From the NCBI GenBank assembly GCA_902749685.1, contig CACVKW010001427.1, forward strand, positions 1 through 45,183: a stretch of 45,183 bases of DNA, given 5' to 3'. Source of the stretch: Olavius sp. associated proteobacterium Delta 1 (GTDB lineage Bacteria > Desulfobacterota > Desulfobacteria > Desulfobacterales > JAFDCJ01). Shown here in pieces: positions 27,801 through 36,056 of the stretch (positions within the stretch are counted from its first letter, which is position 1; every line of letters starts with the position of its first letter). The translations under genes and the position numbers were made by a program. The notes under the pieces were generated by a model that worked only from the letters and a program-made list of their open reading frames with translations, was not told where the DNA came from and ran no database searches.

Positions 27801-29313
27801 ACGTCAGGCCGCTAACATTTTCGATGGCGGAAAGATCCGGTCGCTGTCCGATGGCCGGAATCAGTTGATCGATCGCTAGATCATATTCACTACCGGGAAC
27901 TGGTATCGGCCGCTTACGGCCCGATGAATCCGGCTCACTTAACTCCATCCGGATACAGCGCAATCCTATTACCTTGCCATCGCGCGTCAGCACTTCCTGC
28001 GGAGCGGACAGATAGGTAATCTGCGTGCCTTCATCTTCGGCCGCCTGGATTTCCTCTTCCCAGGCCGGCATCTCGCTGCGGGTGCGGCGATAAATGATGC
28101 TGACCTCACCGGCTCCCAAACGAACGGCCGCGCGGGCCACATCGATGGCCACATTTCCGCCGCCGATGATGGCCAGTTTTTTGCCGACCTCGGCTTTGCC
28201 GGTCAGATTGACTTCTCTCAGGAACTCGACGCCCTGGCGCACGCCATTGGATCTTTCACCGGGAATGCCCAATTCGATGCCCTTGTGGGCTCCAAGGGCC
28301 AGATAAACCGCTTTGTAACCGTCATTCAACAGGTCCTCGACCGACAAATCCGGGCCTAGAGCCGTGCCGGTTTTTAGCTCCACACCCAGGTTGGTAATGA
28401 CCTCGATTTCCTGGTCAAGCACTTCGCGGGGCAGTCGATGCGCCGGAATGCCGACTCGCAGCATACCGCCGGCTTCGGGCAAAGATTCGTATATGGTGGA
28501 CAATATTCCCTTGCGGGCCAGGTGATAGGCGCAGGAAAGTCCCGCCGGGCCGGATCCGATGATCGCGACTTTTTCTTCCCGGGGAACCGGACATTCGATC
28601 TCTATTTCCCGGCAGTCAAATTTATCGGCAGCCAGACGTTTCAAGTCCCGGATGGCGACCGGTTGATCCACATCACAACGGCGGCAGGCGTCCTCACAAC
28701 CGTGCGGGCAAATTCTTCCCAGCACCCCGGGCAGCGGAAGATCTTCCATGATGATTTCCAGAGCTTCCTTGTAGCGGCCCGTCTTGACCATATTCACATA
28801 ACCCTGAACGTTTAAGCCACCCGGACATGCCAGACGGCAGGGTGCTTTGTCGCCTTTATCAATGGCAAATGCGCCGGGGATGGCCTGGGCATATTGTTTA
28901 TAAGTTGCTTTTTTAGGAGCGAGACCTTCCTGGTATTCATCCGGAAGATCGACAGGGCAGACCTTGGTGCACTCACCACAGCTGGTGCATTTGTCAAGGT
29001 CAATGTAGCGGGGTTGTTTCCGAACCCGGGCCTTGAAATTTCCAGGTTCACCTTCAAGTTCCAACAGTTCGCTCTCAGTTAAGAGCTCGATGTTCAGGTG
29101 CCGGCCGACCTCGACCAGTTTGGGCGAGATAATTCACATGGCACAGTCATTGGTTGGAAAGGTCTTGTCCAGCTGGGACATCATACCACCGATGGCAGAT
29201 GACTTTTCCACCAGATGAACTAAATAACCGGAGTTGGCTAGATCAAGCGAAGCCTGCATTCCGGCGATTCCGCCTCCGAGAACCAGAACAGATCCATTGA
29301 CTTTTTCGGTCAT
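24877..29313 (-). CDS. hdrA: HdrA-type flavin bifurcation protein, long fused form, selenoprotein
   Basis: The gene starts at ATG 29313 (AAGGAG upstream) and needs readthrough of TGA at 29136-29134, giving 1478 residues with U at position 60 (TFPTNDCAM-U-IISPKLVEVG). Domains in order: HdrA Rossmann start (VLVLGGGIAGMQASLDLA); ferredoxin-like CTSCGECTKVCPVD; a GltD/NfnB-like FAD/NAD module (ACRLACPGGLNVQGYV, IIGSGPAGLSCAYHLA, IIGGGNVAIDVARA); a CLNCGYCCECYQCVDAC cluster site; the rest of the first HdrA unit; a second HdrA unit (VIGGGVAGMNAALGLAD); and two C-terminal [4Fe-4S] motifs (CASCLICVRSCPYEVP, CHGCGICCAECPAKA). The protein should split electrons between a ferredoxin/NAD(P) partner and MetVF through MvhD. 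No hdrB or hdrC is adjacent. An ORF scan shows two pieces only because of the UGA. Confidence 0.93.
29101..29136 (-). promoter_or_regulatory. Candidate bacterial SECIS element of hdrA
   Basis: Beyond the TGA (29136-29134) and 15 nt, CTGGTC-GAGGTC-GGCCGG forms a six-pair stem (two G-T pairs) with a loop containing GGTC, the feature SelB recognises in E. coli fdhF. The loop begins 21 nt after the TGA. Confidence 0.65.
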
Positions 29314-29360
29314 GTTGTAAAGCTCCTTAGTAAAATTTATTGGGTCTACCGCAACCACAT

Positions 29361-29404
29361 TATAGCTACAATGTAACTATAAAAGGGAGTAATAATGATG
29401 TCAA
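29361..29404 (-). promoter_or_regulatory. hdrA promoter with overlapping palindromic operator
   Basis: On the minus strand TTGACA (29404-29399), 17 bp, then TATAGT (29381-29376) form a near-consensus sigma-70 promoter 63 bp upstream of hdrA. A 21-bp imperfect palindrome at 29361-29381 (TATAG.TACA around the centre, mirrored as TGTA.CTATA; 18 of 20 arm positions symmetrical) covers the -10 box and looks like a repressor site. Confidence 0.75.
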
Positions 29405-29863
29405 GGAAAAACCATAGTATTTTAATCGGATAAATTGAGGATTTCAAGAATCCCTGAAATTTAAGGTTTTCCCATCGATCAGCCACCCTGAATTCAAGCC
29501 GGGCACGCGCGAAGAAGCGAATTTATTCGTTTTGAGAAAATTTGTCAACCATAATTTTGGGTATAAAAATTCAACACCACAGTTCAGGAAATTTTAATAG
29601 AAATAGCTCAATATGAGCCTTGAAACTAATTTTTTCCCATGCTAATGTTTCGTTTTCCAACACTTCGATACTGAACGGGCATGTCGCGAGTCATACTGTT
29701 TAATTTTCCAACACCTTATAGAAATGAATAATGAATATTGACTAATGACTAATTAAAGGAATCCTGTCCATTTTAAAACTTTTATATAAAGACGGAGCGA
29801 AGCGATTTCCATCATTTGTCAATATTCATTATTCATTTATCATTTCAAGGAGGTGCCGCAACT
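29405..29863. repeat. Divergent spacer with foldback element
   Basis: No gene is visible in this gap. GAAATGAATAATGAATATTG (from 29721) is mirrored by an imperfect inverted copy at 29818-29846, directly against the ribosome binding site of the kinase gene. The loop contains the reversed shared core (GACGGAGCGAAGCGATTTCC, 29791-29810). No -24/-12 promoter was seen for either flank. Confidence 0.65.
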
Positions 29864-31402
29864 ATGGTCCCAAAAGATCCGTCGATCATAAATATTGCTT
29901 TGGTTGGGGGCGGCGACTTCTGCCGGGAAATTCTTGAAAAAACGACTGCGGTTTACGAGCAGGAAGAAATGTATGCGCCGATTCTGGCCGTGGCGGATCC
30001 CGATTCCAACAGTCCGGGCATGGTTCTGGCCGACGAGTATGGTCTGCTGACCTTCCAGGATTGCCACCAACTATACGATCGACGATATAACATCAACCTG
30101 ATCATCATCCTGACTCCCAAACAGGAGATCTTTGATGACATTTTGCGCACCCGCCCCCGGCGCATCCGGATTCTTTCTTATCAGGTCTTTCGAATTTTCT
30201 GGGAAGCAATTGGCCAGGAAGAGCACAAACTGCGGGAACGAACGGATGAGATGGAGACGATTGTCAACGGGATTCAGGATTTTATCCTGGTAATCACACC
30301 GGACCTGGAGATTATCGATGCCAATGAATCTTTTCTGAGCAAGATGCGCTATGCCCGCGAAGACGTGATCGGCAAAAAATGTTACCAAGTCTATCATAAA
30401 ATTGATCATCCCTGTAACGGCGGGGAAACCGATTGTCCTCTCAAGGAGGTGGTGCGCAACAAGCGCCAGGTCCGTAAAATCCAGACCAGGCTGATGCCCG
30501 ACGGTCAAAAAAGATATTATGAGGTGAACAATTACCCGATCTGGGAAAAAGACGGCAAGATATCCAAGTTCATTCACATCAGCCGTGATATCACCCAGCA
30601 CAAAAAAGAAGAGGAGGAGCTCACCCGTCGTCTTGAACAGATGGTTGAAGACCGGACACGTCAATTAAAAGAAACCCACGAAAAGCTGCTGCACCAGGAT
30701 AAAATGTCGTCCCTGGGAAAACTTTCGGCTTCGGTGGTTCATGAAATCAACAACCCGATTGCCGGAATACTGAACCTGATTATGCTGATGAAACGCATTG
30801 TATCCGAAGAAGTGGTGAAACAAAAAGAAATCGACCAGTTTACGCAATATCTGGATCTCATGGAAAACGAAACCCGGCGAACCAGCCGCATCGTATCCAA
30901 CTTGCTGGCATTTGCGCGTCAGTCCAAGATGGAACCAAAGCGTTTGAGCGTAAACCAACTCATCGAAAAAACGCTGTTTTTAAATTCGAATCTGCTTAAA
31001 ATTGGTGGTGTCAAAGTGGCAACAAAACTGGATCCCAACCTGCCGGATCTGCTCGGTTCGGAAGACCAGCTCCAGCAGGTATTTATGAACCTGGTCTCCA
31101 ACGCGGCTGAAGCCATGGAGTCCGGCGGCGGCAGGTTAACCATTGAAACCAAACATTTGCTGCGTGAAGATAAATTGCAGATCAACTTCAAGGACACCGG
31201 ACCCGGCATCCCCGAAGAAGATATCCCCAAACTGTTTGAGCCTTTTTTCACCACCAAGAAAAAAGGCAAAGGTGTGGGATTGGGCCTTTCGGTTGCTTAC
31301 GGCATTATCCAGGAACATGACGGTTCCATCTATGTCAAATCTAAAGTGGAACGGGGAACGACGTTTCAGCTAAAATTACCGTTGAAATCCGTATCAACTT
31401 AG
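29864..31402 (+). CDS. PAS-containing sensor histidine kinase with Rossmann-like N terminus
   Basis: The product of about 512 residues is a cytoplasmic kinase with no membrane helix. The first 100 residues (INIALVGGGDFCREIL, ILAVADPDSNSPGMVLADEYGL, NLIIILTP) read as a dinucleotide-binding-like fold with a GxGG-type loop. A PAS domain follows (MVNGIQDFILVITPDLEIID...) containing cysteines in KKCYQVYHKIDHPCNGGETDCP, then a coiled coil and HisKA with the phospho-accepting histidine near residue 293 (SASVVHEINNP), N box (NLVSNAAEAM), G1 (DTGPGIP) and G2 (GKGVGLGLSVAYG). I chose the ATG at 29864, preceded by CAAGGAGGTGCC. It is divergent from hdrA and upstream of an NtrC-family regulator, so it probably signals to it. 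The sensed cue may be redox state, by inference. Confidence 0.88.
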   Translation: MVPKDPSIINIALVGGGDFCREILEKTTAVYEQEEMYAPILAVADPDSNSPGMVLADEYGLLTFQDCHQLYDRRYNINLIIILTPKQEIFDDILRTRPRRIRILSYQVFRIFWEAIGQEEHKLRERTDEMETIVNGIQDFILVITPDLEIIDANESFLSKMRYAREDVIGKKCYQVYHKIDHPCNGGETDCPLKEVVRNKRQVRKIQTRLMPDGQKRYYEVNNYPIWEKDGKISKFIHISRDITQHKKEEEELTRRLEQMVEDRTRQLKETHEKLLHQDKMSSLGKLSASVVHEINNPIAGILNLIMLMKRIVSEEVVKQKEIDQFTQYLDLMENETRRTSRIVSNLLAFARQSKMEPKRLSVNQLIEKTLFLNSNLLKIGGVKVATKLDPNLPDLLGSEDQLQQVFMNLVSNAAEAMESGGGRLTIETKHLLREDKLQINFKDTGPGIPEEDIPKLFEPFFTTKKKGKGVGLGLSVAYGIIQEHDGSIYVKSKVERGTTFQLKLPLKSVST

Positions 31403-31447
31403 GATGGGAATCAGGGGTGGGAACTCGTCGTATATCGGAAATCACAT

Positions 31448-31683
31448 AAATTACAAATCACAAGCACCAAATTACAAATAAATCTCAAATAACAATATCC
31501 AAAATACCAAACTGGTTTCGGTTTGGTGGACATTGAAGCTATTTTGATATAAACGGCCTCGGTAGAATTCCCTCTAGTATAAAACAAGCATCTTTATACT
31601 CATTTTATACTTTAGGTCGTTTTTGTGTTTGAATTTTGGTCTTTGGAATTTATTTGTTATTTGGGATTTGAAGTTTGGAATTT
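31448..31683. repeat. Long foldback between kinase and regulator genes
   Basis: A 65-nt arm rich in CAAAT/CCAAA words (31448-31512) is mirrored imperfectly at 31627-31683 (TTTGG/ATTTG words). The 114-nt loop shows no gene. The whole gap 31403-31773 lies between the two members of a two-component pair. Confidence 0.7.
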
Positions 31684-31773
31684 ATTCCGTGTCAGAACAA
31701 AATATTTGTAGCTACAGTTATTAAGATTATAATTCCTTACAGGTTCCCGGTTGCACCCAGGCAGGAGGAATAA

Positions 31774-33114
31774 ATGAGCAGTACCAAGATCCTGATCGTT
31801 GATGATGAATTGATCATGCGGGAGTCGCTGGCCGGCTGGCTGGAACGGGATGGCCATGCTGTTCATACAGCGCCCAGCGGCGAAGATGCGCTGGAAAAGC
31901 TAAAAGAAACCCGATTCGATATTTTACTGGTTGATATAAAAATGGAAGGCATCAGCGGCCTGGATGTCCTGCGGCACGTGAAAGAAAATGATCCGGATGT
32001 GGCCGTCGTCATGATCACGGCTTACGGTTCCATTCCCACCGCCATTGAAGCCATGAAAGACGGTGCCTATGATTATATGCTCAAGCCCTTTGATCCCAAT
32101 GAGCTGGGGGTATTGATTGAAAAAATAATTCGATACCAGGATCAGGCCCGTGAAATGCAGTTTCTGCGGGAAGAGGTTAAGGAACGCACGCGTTTTGAGA
32201 GTATGATCGGCCAATCAAAGCCCATGCAGGAAATCTTCGATCTCATTTGTGATGTGGCACCCATGGAATCTACGGTCCTGGTTACGGGCCAAACCGGAAC
32301 CGGCAAAGGGCTGACCGCCAAGGCCATTCACACCAACAGTCCTCGCTGCAACGGCCCGTTCGTCACCGTAAATTGCGGTGCTATCCCCGAGCATCTCATG
32401 GAAACCGAACTGTTCGGCCATCAGAAAGGGGCTTTTACAGATGCCAAAGAAACCAAAAAAGGACGCCTGGAACTGGCCCACGGCGGAACACTCTTTCTGG
32501 ACGAAGTCGGTGAAATCAGTATGCGCATGCAGATCGACCTGCTGCGGGTGCTGGAAGATCGGGTATTTTACCGGGTTGGCGGCACCCAGCCTATGGAAGC
32601 GGATTTCAGGGTGATCGCGGCCACCAACCGCAATCTGGAAAAGGCGATCAAAGAAGGCTTTTTTCGCGAAGATCTTTTCTACCGGCTTAATGTAATTTCC
32701 ATCATCATGCCCTCACTCAGTCGTCGCAAAGAAGACATTCCGCTGCTGGCCGAGCACTTCCTGCATCGCTTTGTGCAGGAAACCAATAAAACTATCGACA
32801 AAATCAGCCGGGAAGCGATGGACGAGCTCATGCTCTACGACTGGCCGGGAAACGTGCGCGAGCTTGAAAATGCCATCGAACGGGCAGTGGTGGTGGGCAA
32901 AGAGCGCCAAATGCTTCCTGAAGATTTGCCTATTTTATGCTATGGGCCTTTCCATGCCCCGCAAAACAATTCACTCAAAGAAGTAGAAAAAAACCACATC
33001 CGACAAATATTGACGGACAATGGCTGGAATATCGCCCGCAGTGCCAAAATTCTGGGGATTGATCGTTCGACGCTGTACAGCAAGATTAACCGCTATGAGC
33101 TCCAAAAGGAATAG
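31774..33114 (+). CDS. NtrC-family sigma-54-dependent response regulator
   Basis: This 446-residue protein has a receiver domain (acidic pair D10/D11, phosphorylation site D54 in LLVDIKMEG, KPF at about 104), an AAA+ domain with Walker A (GQTGTGKG, near 172) and Walker B (GGTLFLDEVGEIS), arginine-finger region (REDLFYRLNV), and a C-terminal Fis-type helix-turn-helix (NIARSAKILGIDRSTLYSKI). The sigma-54 contact loop reads GAFTDA rather than GAFTGA. CAGGAGGAATAA precedes the ATG. It lies after the histidine kinase, separated by a foldback, and is probably its partner. Sigma-54 promoters are present further along in this window (pspA and the Cys4/H-protein genes), although nothing ties them to this regulator. 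Confidence 0.94.
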   Translation: MSSTKILIVDDELIMRESLAGWLERDGHAVHTAPSGEDALEKLKETRFDILLVDIKMEGISGLDVLRHVKENDPDVAVVMITAYGSIPTAIEAMKDGAYDYMLKPFDPNELGVLIEKIIRYQDQAREMQFLREEVKERTRFESMIGQSKPMQEIFDLICDVAPMESTVLVTGQTGTGKGLTAKAIHTNSPRCNGPFVTVNCGAIPEHLMETELFGHQKGAFTDAKETKKGRLELAHGGTLFLDEVGEISMRMQIDLLRVLEDRVFYRVGGTQPMEADFRVIAATNRNLEKAIKEGFFREDLFYRLNVISIIMPSLSRRKEDIPLLAEHFLHRFVQETNKTIDKISREAMDELMLYDWPGNVRELENAIERAVVVGKERQMLPEDLPILCYGPFHAPQNNSLKEVEKNHIRQILTDNGWNIARSAKILGIDRSTLYSKINRYELQKE

Positions 33115-33123
33115 TCGTTCAGG

Positions 33124-33258
33124 GGTTCCCCGTTCCGGGTTCAAGGTTCAGAGTAGCAGGACCATAGCCGATTCAATAATTTCAACAACCATTGTACCCT
33201 GATTCTTTTAACCCGAAACCTCTTGACGCTGAACCTTTGAACCCGGAACCCTTGAACC
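33124..33258. repeat. Foldback element upstream of archaemetzincin gene
   Basis: GTTCCGGGTTCAAGGTTCAG (within 33124-33152) is matched by an imperfect inverted copy at 33228-33258 (CTGAACCTTTGAACCCGGAA). The arms are made of GGTTC words. No ORF is seen in the gap. Confidence 0.7.
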
Positions 33259-33282
33259 TATGAACCCGTACCAAAAGGCAGC

Positions 33283-33846
33283 TTGACTTCCCAATCCGAA
33301 CATATCATCCTGATTTCTCCTGTGGGAGACTTAAACACCGAACTGATTGAAGCAATTGGCGGCGAAATCCAGCGGGTATTTGGCTTCTCCACCGCGGTCG
33401 CTTCCGTTCTGCTGGATCTCTCTTTTGCCCTGGATCAAAACCGCAATCAACATCACTCGACCATGATTCTGGGACAGTTGGCCGCAGTTACCCCGGCCCG
33501 GGCCATCAGGGTGATAGCTATTGCCCAGGTTGATCTGTTCATCCCTATTTTAACTCACGTTTATGGTGAGGCCCAGCTGGGGGGAACCGCCTGCGTTGTT
33601 TCAACATTTCGCTTAAACGAGGGCCGCTCGGGCATGAATATTTCCCCGAAGTACATTGGTCGAATCGTCAAAGAGGCCATCCACGAGCTGGGCCATACGT
33701 TTAATCTGCGCCACTGCCCGGAAAAGACCTGCATCATGCATTACTGCCGCAATGAAGAAGATGTCGACCGCAAATCCGATGAGCTTTGCCGCTATTGCAA
33801 AGTTATGCTGGACGATGAGATAAAGCGGATACAGCAAAAAGGTTAA
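33283..33846 (+). CDS. Archaemetzincin-like zinc metalloprotease
   Basis: The 187-residue protein has the archaemetzincin signature: H134-E-x2-H138-x5-H144-C145-x4-C150-x-M152, then C169-x2-C172. The histidines bind the catalytic zinc; the four cysteines hold a structural zinc. The family is small, cytosolic and of unclear substrate. The residue that is usually glycine within HTFGL is asparagine here (HTFNLRHC). The start appears to be TTG at 33283 after AAAAGGCAGC; the closest upstream ATG is in another frame and stops at once. It is not obviously linked to its neighbours. Confidence 0.9.
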   Translation: MTSQSEHIILISPVGDLNTELIEAIGGEIQRVFGFSTAVASVLLDLSFALDQNRNQHHSTMILGQLAAVTPARAIRVIAIAQVDLFIPILTHVYGEAQLGGTACVVSTFRLNEGRSGMNISPKYIGRIVKEAIHELGHTFNLRHCPEKTCIMHYCRNEEDVDRKSDELCRYCKVMLDDEIKRIQQKG

Positions 33847-33939
33847 AACCTGATCTCACATGAGAATGTCAGAATATGAACGCCGCCGACCTGTCCGCCG
33901 TGGAGGGCTCGTGCAAATTTCAGGCTAAAAGGTCCTCAC

Positions 33940-34833
33940 TCATGAAGCCATCATCTCTTCGATATTTCGATTTTTCTCTGCCCATATATTGTTCAGCCAA
34001 CGCTGCAGCCCTGCCCTAAAGTGCCCATCATTGGCATAATCACCGAGCAGTTCAGGGCTCACCGGCAGTGATCGCACGTGAACATTAATTTTGCGGATTT
34101 CACCAGACAGAAGTGCCCAAAAGCTTGATACGCCGTCGGGATACACAATGGTGACGTCCAGCACCCGGTGAATTTGTTTACCCATGGCGTCAAGCACGAA
34201 AGCAATGCCGCCGGCCTTTGGTCTAAGCAGATGAGCATATGGCGATTGCTGTCTGCGATGCTTTGCATTTGTAAAACGGGTGCCTTCCACAAAATTCATA
34301 ATTGAGACCGGTATTTTTTTAAACTTTTTACAGGCTTCGCGCGTTATTTCAAGATCTTTGCCTTTTAGGTGGGGCTTTTTTCGGAGATAGCTTTTCGTAT
34401 ATCTTTTAACAAACGGAAAATCCATCGCCCACCAGGCTTGACCAAGAATCGGAAACCATAAGAGTTCTTTTTTAATGAAAAATTTCAAAAAAGGAATTTT
34501 GCGGTGAAATATCCTCTGAAGTACCAGAATATCCACCCAGGATTGGTGATTGGCGAGAACCAGATACCATTCAGATTGCTTGAGAGTCTCCAGACCTTGA
34601 ACATCCGTACGAGTATTTCCGATCAGTTTCTGGTTTTGGTTGTTGACCCAAATCCAGTTTTCGGCAATGGCATTTAGCATCCGACTGCATTTTCGCATCC
34701 AGGATTCCAAAGGAACCGCCGCCTTAGCAGCCACCAGCACAAACAAGGGTACGCACCAAAACACCGTGTTCAATCCATACAAAATCAGGGATAAAGTGCC
34801 CCGAACTGATCGCAGTAAAACATGATACATCAT
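33940..34833 (-). CDS. Membrane-bound lysophospholipid acyltransferase (YihG/PlsC-like)
   Basis: The 297-residue protein has an N-terminal hydrophobic segment (about residues 10-38) and the PlsC motifs NHQSWVD (the H-x4-D catalytic pair), a FPFVKR block (motif II) and NFVEGTRFT (motif III, EGT). The length and the pattern MDFPFVKRYTKSYL resemble the YihG/YihG-like acyltransferases, which add an acyl chain to lysophosphatidic acid. AGGGGG lies against the first of two adjacent ATG codons, so the second (34830) may be used. It is followed upstream by a small lysine-rich gene on the same strand. Confidence 0.88.
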   Translation of the reverse strand: MMYHVLLRSVRGTLSLILYGLNTVFWCVPLFVLVAAKAAVPLESWMRKCSRMLNAIAENWIWVNNQNQKLIGNTRTDVQGLETLKQSEWYLVLANHQSWVDILVLQRIFHRKIPFLKFFIKKELLWFPILGQAWWAMDFPFVKRYTKSYLRKKPHLKGKDLEITREACKKFKKIPVSIMNFVEGTRFTNAKHRRQQSPYAHLLRPKAGGIAFVLDAMGKQIHRVLDVTIVYPDGVSSFWALLSGEIRKINVHVRSLPVSPELLGDYANDGHFRAGLQRWLNNIWAEKNRNIEEMMAS

Positions 34834-34869
34834 TCCCCCTATCGGATTCGGTAAAAAAAATCCGCGTTG

Positions 34870-35028
34870 CTAGGCCAGCGGGTTATTGTCCTCATCCTGC
34901 GACTCATCTGAAGCCTCTGCCGGCTTTTCTGAATTTTTATCAATTTTGCGTTGTCTTTTTTCCTCCTGCTTGAGCTTCCTTGCTAATTCTTTCTTCCGCT
35001 TTTTAAATGAATAATGTGATTTCGCCAT
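34870..35028 (-). CDS. Small lysine-rich hypothetical protein
   Basis: A 52-residue ORF (ATG 35028, stop 34870) encodes MAKSHYSFKKRKKELARKLK followed by QEEKRQRK and an acidic tail (EASDESQDEDNNP). GAGGTGACAAT is a good ribosome binding site. The charged helical N terminus and acidic end resemble small conserved proteins of unknown function seen in this phylum. It lies 36 bp upstream of the acyltransferase on the same strand and may be cotranscribed. Confidence 0.75.
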   Translation of the reverse strand: MAKSHYSFKKRKKELARKLKQEEKRQRKIDKNSEKPAEASDESQDEDNNPLA

Positions 35029-35144
35029 ATTGTCACCTCACAGGCCGTTATTCTTGATAGTGATTTTCAGAAAAGGAATTAGCCAGGATTTTTGCCGGGC
35101 TCAATAATTTGTAATAACGGATACGAGTGGGTCGGGTACGACTT

Positions 35145-35188
35145 CAAATAAAACGAAAGGGCACCCCTCTTAAATCGAAGAATGCCCT
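35145..35188 (-). terminator. Terminator after the 116-residue hypothetical gene
   Basis: AGGGCA-TTCTT / AAGAG-GGG-TGCCCT forms an interrupted stem (35158-35188), followed on the minus strand by TTCGTTTTATTTG. Confidence 0.6.
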
Positions 35189-35212
35189 GTCTCTTCAAGT
35201 TCAGCTAGGGCC

Positions 35213-35563
35213 CTATTTTTCAATATTAGTGGAAAGCAGGGTTCGATCGTCAAAAAACACTTCCGAAACTGGTTCCGGGTTGCCATTGAATAAACCGCTC
35301 ACGCCTTCAGCGATAACTTCCGCACAGGATCCAATCGGGAAAAAAGCGTCGGATCGAATTTCTGAAATTAAGGCCACCGCCCCCTCTTGAACAGCAGCAC
35401 GAATTTTATCGACATCGTACGAGACCTCATGAATCAGCGAAAAAGTTTCCAGGGTGAAATCGTAATATTCACTTTTTCGTGGTTTTCGACCAATTACGGC
35501 AAATTCTTTAATTGAAAGTCGATTTGTGTCGCTATCTATCGATATGTCGTATCTTTGAAGCAT
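35213..35563 (-). CDS. Hypothetical protein, 116 residues
   Basis: I do not recognise this protein. It begins MLQRYDISIDSDTNRLSIKE and continues with FAVIGRKPRKSEYYDFTLET, a mix of strands and helices, without signal peptide or membrane helix. AAAAGGAAGATAAA precedes the ATG. A terminator-like hairpin follows 25 bp after the stop. It stands alone, with a small plus-strand ORF diverging from it. Confidence 0.65.
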   Translation of the reverse strand: MLQRYDISIDSDTNRLSIKEFAVIGRKPRKSEYYDFTLETFSLIHEVSYDVDKIRAAVQEGAVALISEIRSDAFFPIGSCAEVIAEGVSGLFNGNPEPVSEVFFDDRTLLSTNIEK

Positions 35564-35599
35564 TTTATCTTCCTTTTGTCGGCGAAGCTTTTCTTAGCA

Positions 35600-35752
35600 A
35601 TGCCTTTTAAACCGGGACATGGCGAAGAAACAGCTACTTATGTAGTAAAGTGGATGAACGTCAAGTTTACGAAGCCTGAAGTAGACGATCTAAAATTAAT
35701 AGAACTGAATACCAAGCTTCAAAGAGAACAATCCGCATGGTTTAAACGATAG
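35600..35752 (+). CDS. Possible small ORF, 50 residues
   Basis: An ORF from ATG 35600 encodes MPFKPGHGEETATYVVKWMN and ends LQREQSAWFKR. The composition is protein-like and a hairpin terminator follows within 20 bp, but no ribosome binding site is visible and the family is unknown. Confidence 0.35.
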   Translation: MPFKPGHGEETATYVVKWMNVKFTKPEVDDLKLIELNTKLQREQSAWFKR

Positions 35753-35766
35753 CGATCAATGAAAAT

Positions 35767-35803
35767 AAAAAAGGCAGAGTCAATTCCGACCCCTGCCTTT
35801 TCA
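35767..35803 (+). terminator. Bidirectional-looking terminator
   Basis: AAAAGGCAG (35769-35777) pairs with CTGCCTTTT (35793-35801); A-rich on the left and T-rich on the right, so it could act in either direction. Confidence 0.7.
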
Positions 35804-36056
35804 GTCAGAGAATTCTCAAGCCCCTCCAAGGCAAATTATGTGTCATTAGACGTAAATGCCAAGACCATATTTTAAGGATAGGTTCATGATTATCAGCAAA
35901 ATATTTAAGCTTAACCCACTTTTAATCTTAATCTGGATTTTTGTCAATATAAAATTATTTCTGACAGGATCTGTCCGATCCGGGTTTATCCGGTGGATTT
36001 CAAGCAGCATTGGTTGCAATAGAGCTACAATGGGCGGTATTCACTGGCGAAAACGG
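35804..36056. other. Gap with doubtful membrane-like ORF
   Basis: A plus-strand frame from ATG 35887 begins MIISKIFKLNPLLILIWIFV, a possible membrane helix, but it then runs into the 3' end of the opposite-strand gene and loses protein character, so I do not call it. Confidence 0.3.

Noticed and set aside
29405..29720. A sigma-54 promoter for hdrA or the kinase
   Set aside because: I found no GG-N10-GC element of the right type in the gap; a sigma-70 promoter fits hdrA instead.
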